From Eupeodes corollae (Eukaryota > Arthropoda > Insecta > Diptera > Syrphidae): DNA of 64,000 nt. Positions 58,002 through 64,000 of the stretch are shown one piece after another. Position numbers and translations under genes: made by a program. The notes under the pieces are model-generated. The model made no database searches and had not been told where the DNA came from. It was given only the letters and a program-made list of their open reading frames with translations. Position 1 is the stretch's first letter, and every line of letters starts with the position of its first letter. The DNA lies in NCBI RefSeq assembly GCF_945859685.1, contig NC_079147.1, positions 302,372,485 to 302,436,484 on the forward strand. Reading direction: 5' to 3'.

Positions 58002-61000
58002 AACTTTCTAAAGTACAGACTTCCTTTTATGATCGGCAAAATAAGAACAAACAAAACCACAAAAAATTAACAAGTACAACTGGGTACATGTGCCCACCTT
58101 ATAATCTTATCTTTTGTGTCCATTTTAGTTTGACAAAAATTACCACCATAAACTTAACACACTTCTGGCCATAAACCGCTCCCATAGTTGACAACCCGTA
58201 ATGACACTCAAACACTCCGTACACTCTCATACAAATGTCCAAAGCAATTTCATCCTCCTCTTATTTTGTGCTGTTCCAGTGTTCAATGTTCAGTGCTCAT
58301 CCATTCGACCATTCGACCAGCAAGATCCTGATTAGATGATTGCGCGTCCAGGTCCACATCATCGCATATGCATATAGACGTGTACTCAGCGAGACTATCG
58401 GAAACATGGTCATAAACCTCGTATTGCATCCAATCGATGGCAAGTGATAAAAAATTGTCACATAATAATAAAAATAAATTTTCGTGGCGAACAATTCTTG
58501 TTCCGCAGCATTGGACATTGGACATTGGACAACGACTATAATAATATGGCTTCAAGTACCAAGTCCCTCGACCACGACACGGAGGAGCGACCCCCATGGA
58601 AAACAACGACCGTCGATTTCTTCTCTACAAGTTGGACAAGTTGCAGAGCACAACTCTTCTTCTCTAGTAGATGTTGGTTGCTGCGCTGGTGCTCTGTTGG
58701 AACACAAAAAAAGGCCAGCTTCAAAAGACCCCATTCTCCGACTGAATTTGAATTCGATTCTCCTGGATGATGATGGTCGTCGTCGATCGTAATAAAGAGC
58801 GTTGCGGCGCTGCATAGCACGGTCGTCCTGCCCTGTTTATGAATTTGCATAGCCTCGTGGTGGAGCTCATCTTGTTAGCTCTGGAAGTCGAAGTCACGCG
58901 GATTGGACCAAAGGAGTTGCCAATTTGAATTTTATGTTCTTTTTTTTTTGCTGTTGTTGAATTATTTTTTTTATTTTGAGTTTGCTTCGCAGGACAAATT
59001 ATCTCCTTCGATATAAATCTGAATGAACACCGCGCGCAACAGTACCAACGAACGGCAGTGGCTGCGACTGCGGCGGCGGCGATGGCGGTTGCGGTCTTAA
59101 AACTATACCAAGAACAACAACTTCAACTACAAAAAAGTTCAAGATGGGCATCGGAAATGTGTGTTTTTTGTTTAAAAGGAAGGCGTGGCATCGGCCCTCG
59201 ATGAAGAAGAAGAAATACACAAAAAAACAACAACAATTGCAAAACAGGACAGAAAACAAGAGCAGCAACATAAAATTGTTGTTAAGGAGAGCGAACAGCC
59301 GAAACAGAGCGTAACAAGAAAATCGGACAGGGGTCTCTACTGTATGAAGGTTCTGGTTAAAGGGTCATAAGATGATGTGGCGATGTGTGCTAACACAAGA
59401 ACTCACTCAGCTTTGACTGCGAGGCGGGCTGTTGGGGAGTCTTAAAGTCCAAGGGAGGAAGCTATTAAATTGTCCATATATGTAGATTTTGTACAGTGCG
59501 CGGCAATAGCAGAGCAGCATTAAATCGGCGGCGGCAGTGGCAGCAACGAATGAGAACACTGCTAACGACAATTATAAGACTTCGGCTTCAGAAAGGGATA
59601 CGCCAGAATAACCCCTTAAGAGCTGAATGTAGGCGCACTTTATTTATTCTTCATTTGGATACAGTATGTTGCGAAGGTTTTATTTTTAAGAAACACTTTA
59701 TATTTTGACACAAAAGGCAACTTGTTTCAGTCTCCTTGAAAAGTATGTAACATTTCTGTAGGGATTTTCAGCAACTTTTTTAAAAACAGATTTCGAAAAA
59801 ATTAAAACTTCTTCGATTCTCTAGTTATGTTTAACATAAGTTTTGGGCTGACCTAGAACCTTCCAAAAATATTGTATGCGTCACTACTATGTATAAGATA
59901 AACCCGTTTTGGTAGCCTAGATTTATTTTGTAGTATCTTTGACAGAGAATCTTCAGAAGTCTCCATTTTTTTAGCTTCTAGCCATTCCAGACCATGAGAA
60001 AGATTTTAAAATTCGGCTTTTGTTTTGCAGGGAAGGAGTTAACTCTATAAATTTTTTATAAGGTTGCCAAAGAATACATCTATAAAAGTTCCTTACTTCG
60101 GGCTCTGTTTTTCTTGAAGAAGCATTTTCCAATACAAAAGCTTCTATAAGGTTTATCTTTGAATTTATCGAAGGAAGTTATCCGTAATAAGCTAACAAGA
60201 GGTAATATTTTATAGGCTATCCGAATTATCTTTTTAAGTTAATTTTGCTCTTAAAGAAGCATTCTGCCCTATTAAGCTTCTATAACATTTCTATAAGAAT
60301 TTATCAATGAAAGCTATCATTAGATTTTTTTATTTTGATTAATTTTCTCCACAAGACTGTATTTTTATTTTTTTTTAAATTCAGTTTAAATAAGTAAAAT
60401 TGACTTTTTGTCACTTAGAATTATGTTCCCTAACACATTCAGTCTTTGCACAGTCCTCACACACTTTGAAACCAAACCTTCATCGTTACCCCGAACTTTC
60501 GGTTAGTTTCTTCTTACCCAGAATTTTTGCGAAGGACCCATCAATTCTAAATCCAAATGCCTAACAATAACCTCGACGAAATACGAACAATAAAACGACA
60601 GAAAAAGGTTGCAAAACGAAAAAATATACAAGCTGCAAAATTTTGTCGCGCACAAATGTCCAATTTTAGGCTAACACTTTGAAATGGGTCGCAAATTCTT
60701 TGCTTCTCTACGACTATATCCAAAATCAACCAACCTACTTTGACTGCGTCCGATGTGAGAAACCAAAGCGGAAAAAAATATGCAAACGAGTAGATAGTAC
60801 CGCTGTCGTTTCCAGACCCAAGTCCTTAGGTTTGTTACCAAAATCCAACAAAACAAAAACACTCGGGACAAGAATCTAACAAATCCGAGGTGGCGAGAGA
60901 AGAGATGGATTTGGACATTTGGAAGCAAAGCCTATGAGTATTTCGTGAAAACGGGACACACAAACGAGGTGTTTGGTGGACAAATATATCGCATGGTGTC

Positions 61001-62230
61001 AATTGGCGAACTAGAGCCCTTGCCTCGAAAACAAAGGCAAACTGATTCTTTTCCTTTTTTTTTGGCTTGATGTTAGTATAACGACGACGACGTACTCGTA
61101 GTCGTTTCGAACTTTTGGCTTACTATTCACATCGCCAGGGAACGAATTTATTTCCGCTGTAAGCTAGCGTAGGCTAATTTACCTTTAGATGGAGACATGG
61201 TCATGCTTTTTAGACCCAACGAAAATGAAAACAAAACAATGTTTTGCCATTTGCAATGTCTTCTTTGTCACTCACTGAAGTTTTGGTTTTTGTTGTTGTT
61301 GTTGTTTCTATCTGTCCATTTTGGAAACCTAGAAATATACGAGTTGTAATTTAAACATTCATCGTCTGTCGTTTGAGGCTGTAACTCTAGTAGCTTGTAT
61401 TCGACTTGTATAAAATGTTAGGAACGAGTCTTTGAAGACAAAACTTCAATATCCTGCTACATACGCAAAGTGTAATAAATCAGTGGATGTTTTGTTTTTT
61501 TTTTCAATCTTTTGGTATAAAGGCTTTTGATGACAATTTGTTTGCATTTCGACACCAAATTGCAGTTGTTCCTTTTTTTTAATAAAAAATCGAATCAAAT
61601 CTATAGCCAAAGGCTTGAGAAACATTCATTGACACTTTTCAATGGGGTTAACAATAACATATTTGGTCATTTGGGAAAAGAACATCGATGGTAAATAAGA
61701 AAAACGCAAAATAGACCAATATGAAAATCCAAAGTGATTTAGATTGGAATTGAAACACAAGCAGGGAATGTTGATAGAATGAGTCATGTTATTGGGAGGT
61801 CTATGGTCAAGACATTTTTTAAAGAAATTAATGGGGATTTAGCTTGAAGCAGACTTAAGCAAACACAATATTCCTCAGAGACTCTTTTATTGTTTGTTTT
61901 TAGTTTAAAGTCAATCAGGTCACATTTTTGAAGGCTTAAGGCCTTGAGCTGTAGTTCTTATTCTAATACCTCGTAATCGAAAAATTTCACTGTTTTGGAG
62001 TAGTTTATCAAACAAATATAAACATTCAATAGAGAAAACATTAAGTCTTTTACTTGAAACCACTAGCAGGTTTTTCCTATATCACAACTGATCAAATACT
62101 TCAAAAACCGAACTAATATCTCAGAAACCACTTATAATCATTCATAATGTAAAAATAAAACTTAAGTACGCATTTTAAAACTCTACTAATATTGTGGGCA
62201 TCTAAGACCCATTCATAAGTATTGAACTTT
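58002..62230. other. Single-copy-looking non-coding DNA, no gene seen
   Basis: Open frames of 60-108 codons at 58283-59708 overlap on both strands and show no domain. GC-rich GGC/GCG repeats near 59065-59095 and GTT repeats near 61288-61310 are low complexity. This may be intron or regulatory DNA of a host gene. No transposon motif was recognised. Confidence 0.45.
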
Positions 62231-62235
62231 TTTCA

Positions 62236-64000
62236 ATACTTACTTCCTTAAGGTGGCGCTACAGTCCTGTGTGAACGATGGCTTCACCCAACAAACTTCT
62301 CCATCTAACTCGGTCCCTAGCTAGATGTCCTCAGTTTCACGCTCCAAGTTGGGTGAGGTCACCTTCCACTTGTGCGCGTAACCTGATCCACGGTCTTCAT
62401 CTACTGCGCTCTCCTGTGGGTGTGGATTTGAAGACTTTTCGGGCCGGAGCAATGGTTCCCATGCGCTCTACGTGACCCAGCCATCTTAGTCGTTGGACTT
62501 TTACCCTTCTGGCAAGTCCACGTCGCTCTACAGCCCGTACAGCTCGTCATTCCATCTTCTCCTCCACTCCCCTCCGATGCATACGGGACCGTAGACCGTA
62601 GAGTGGCTTTGCCATCCAATTGCTTTCTTAGCCCAAAGACACAGCGGTTAGCAAGAGTTATTCTTCGTTTGACCTCAGCGCTGGTGTTGTTTTCTAAATT
62701 AATAGCGGCGCCTAGGTCGACGAAGTCCTTGACTACCTCAAAGATAAGTCTGTCGATGGTGATGTTTTGACCAAGACGTCGGTATTTTATGTCCTTTCTT
62801 GATGACAGCATGTACTTTGTTTTGGCCTCATTAACCGTTAAACACATTTTTGCCGCCTCTGCCTCAATACTCACAAACACAATCACGCTGAGTTCTTCCG
62901 ATTATGTCAATATAATCAGCATTTGCTAGTAATTGGACAGACTTTTGAAAGATAGTGCCTCTAGTGTTGACGTTGGGAGCTCTGCACTATTCTTTCAAGC
63001 ACGATGTTAAAAAAATCACATGACAGCGCATCACCTTGTCTAAAACCTTTTTTGACATTGAATGGTTCTGTAAGATTTTTTAAAACCTTTATGGAGCAGC
63101 GTTAATACTCCATGGTCATCCTGCACAAACGGACGAGTTTGGCAGGGATGCCAAAACTAGACATGGCTCTATACAGCTCGTCCCTGTAGATGCCGTCATA
63201 TGCGGCCTTGAAATCGATGAAAAGATGGTGGGTGTCGATTTGGTGTTCTTGGGTTTTTTCCAGGATCTGCCGTAATGTGAATATTTGAATATAACCTGGT
63301 CTAAAACCACAGTGATAACGACCTATTAGGCTGTTGACGATGGGCTTTAGACGTTTCCTCTATAGCTGGTGCAGTTTAGAGGGTCTTCTTTTTTTCAGGA
63401 TCAGGCAAACAATACTGAGATTCCATTCATCGGGCATGATTTCTTCCGACCATATCTTACAGATAAGTTGGGGCATGCCTCTAACCAACGTATATCCAGC
63501 TGCTTTAAACAGCTCGGCATTCAAGACATCCGCTCCAGCGGCTTTATTAGACTTCAGCTTAGATATGGCAATCTTTACTTCGTCTAAGGGATTGTTGGCT
63601 TTCGTCGTCTATGTTGAACGGATCATCCTGCCTGACAGCGGAATTCAGTTCGTCGTCGCCGTTATACAGTCTGCAGAAGTGGTCCTTCCATATCCTCAGC
63701 ATTGACTGCGGTTCCACTATGATGTTTCCACTTTCGTCTTTGCAGCATTCGGTTCTAGGTTTATGTACCTGTGAATTTCGTTTCACCTGTTCATAAAACT
63801 TGCGACCTTCATTCCTGATTTTAAACCTCTCAAACATTTTTATCAGCACGGTTCTCATGCCCTCGTAGAGCTCATGAGCAGCTCTCGTCCTTTAATGCAG
63901 CGTGCCTGTTGTTTGGCTGCATTTGCCTTCCGACATTCCTCATCAAACCAGGGGTTCCTTGTTGATGGCTCTTTGAAACCCAGCACATCAGAGGCGGCTT
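62236..64000 (-). mobile_element. RTE-like LINE, family A, copy 3 (3' half; runs off the window)
   Basis: The complement begins beyond the window with the endonuclease-RT linker. NEGRKFYEQVKRNSQVH (near 63800) is followed by AGADVLNAELF near 63520, a FKAAYDGIYRDELYRAM-like region near 63190, KTKYMLSSRKDIKYRRLGQN near 62815-62760 and EVKRRITLANRCVFGLRKQL near 62670. The end is GACTGTAGCGCCACCTTAAG. The catalytic box near 62920 is worn (LLANADYIDIIGRT-like). It shares with copy 1 the ~200-bp gap after QLDGKA. Several stops and frameshifts. The TAAG tail is short here (one imperfect unit). Confidence 0.85.

Noticed and set aside
41409..58003. AA target-site duplication as proof of insertion
   Set aside because: Two A residues on each side are expected by chance in this AT-rich DNA; noted only as compatible.
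58283..58850. Cluster of 73-108-codon frames on both strands
   Set aside because: Four or more overlapping frames with no domain, no conserved motif and no consistent splice signals.

Overview
This is eukaryotic nuclear DNA, most likely from an insect and probably a fly. The sequence is AT-rich. It carries decayed insect-type RTE-like and jockey/R1-type LINEs, a DD41D (rosa-type) mariner and a tRNA-derived SINE. It also has short GT-AG introns (one of 64 bp) and a TATA-less promoter with Inr and DPE elements at Drosophila spacing. I find no confident host protein-coding exon, rRNA gene, functional tRNA gene or CRISPR array. The single-copy stretches look like intergenic or large-intron DNA.

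Layout. 1-4450: AT-rich DNA with a diverged ~220-bp array marked by GGTATAA/TTATACC (830-2040) and CAT-rich low complexity. 4460-8640: a minus-strand LINE fragment, a SINE scrap, a nearly complete but broken DD41D mariner (5748-7053) and an internally deleted second mariner. 8850-13735: a near full-length but degenerate RTE-like LINE (family A), a LINE fragment split by a SINE, and a minus-strand Tc1 (DD34E) relic. 13740-16400: no feature. 16400-22620: a nested retroelement graveyard. In it a minus LINE is split by a SINE, and another minus LINE is split by a 3-kb plus-strand RNase H-bearing LINE. 25040-28640 and 31640-35230: further RTE-B, RTE-A and LINE fragments. 38420-40900: a second RTE-B copy ending in a TAAG tail, then a SINE and a LINE scrap. 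62236-64000: a third RTE-A copy on the minus strand, running off the window.

The standout is 41411-58001, which I read as one ~16.6-kb DNA transposon with CACTA-like ends (CACT[C/G]AG). It has subterminal satellite arrays at both ends built on the motif TTTGATTCAAAG: 196-bp monomers on the left and 22-bp monomers on the right. It carries two intact genes in the same orientation. The first is a seven-exon, 551-residue SAM-domain protein resembling the SAMD3-like family. The second is a single-exon, 802-residue protein with two N-terminal C2H2 fingers and a candidate DDE core. The two genes could work as a transposase plus a DNA-binding or assembly partner acting on the terminal arrays, by analogy with the two-protein system of plant En/Spm. 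That is inference. Every other element in the window is broken, so this one is probably the youngest.

The LINE and SINE pieces also fit together. The SINE 3' end is nearly identical to the 3' end of RTE-A, so RTE-A-type reverse transcriptase is the likely source of SINE mobility.
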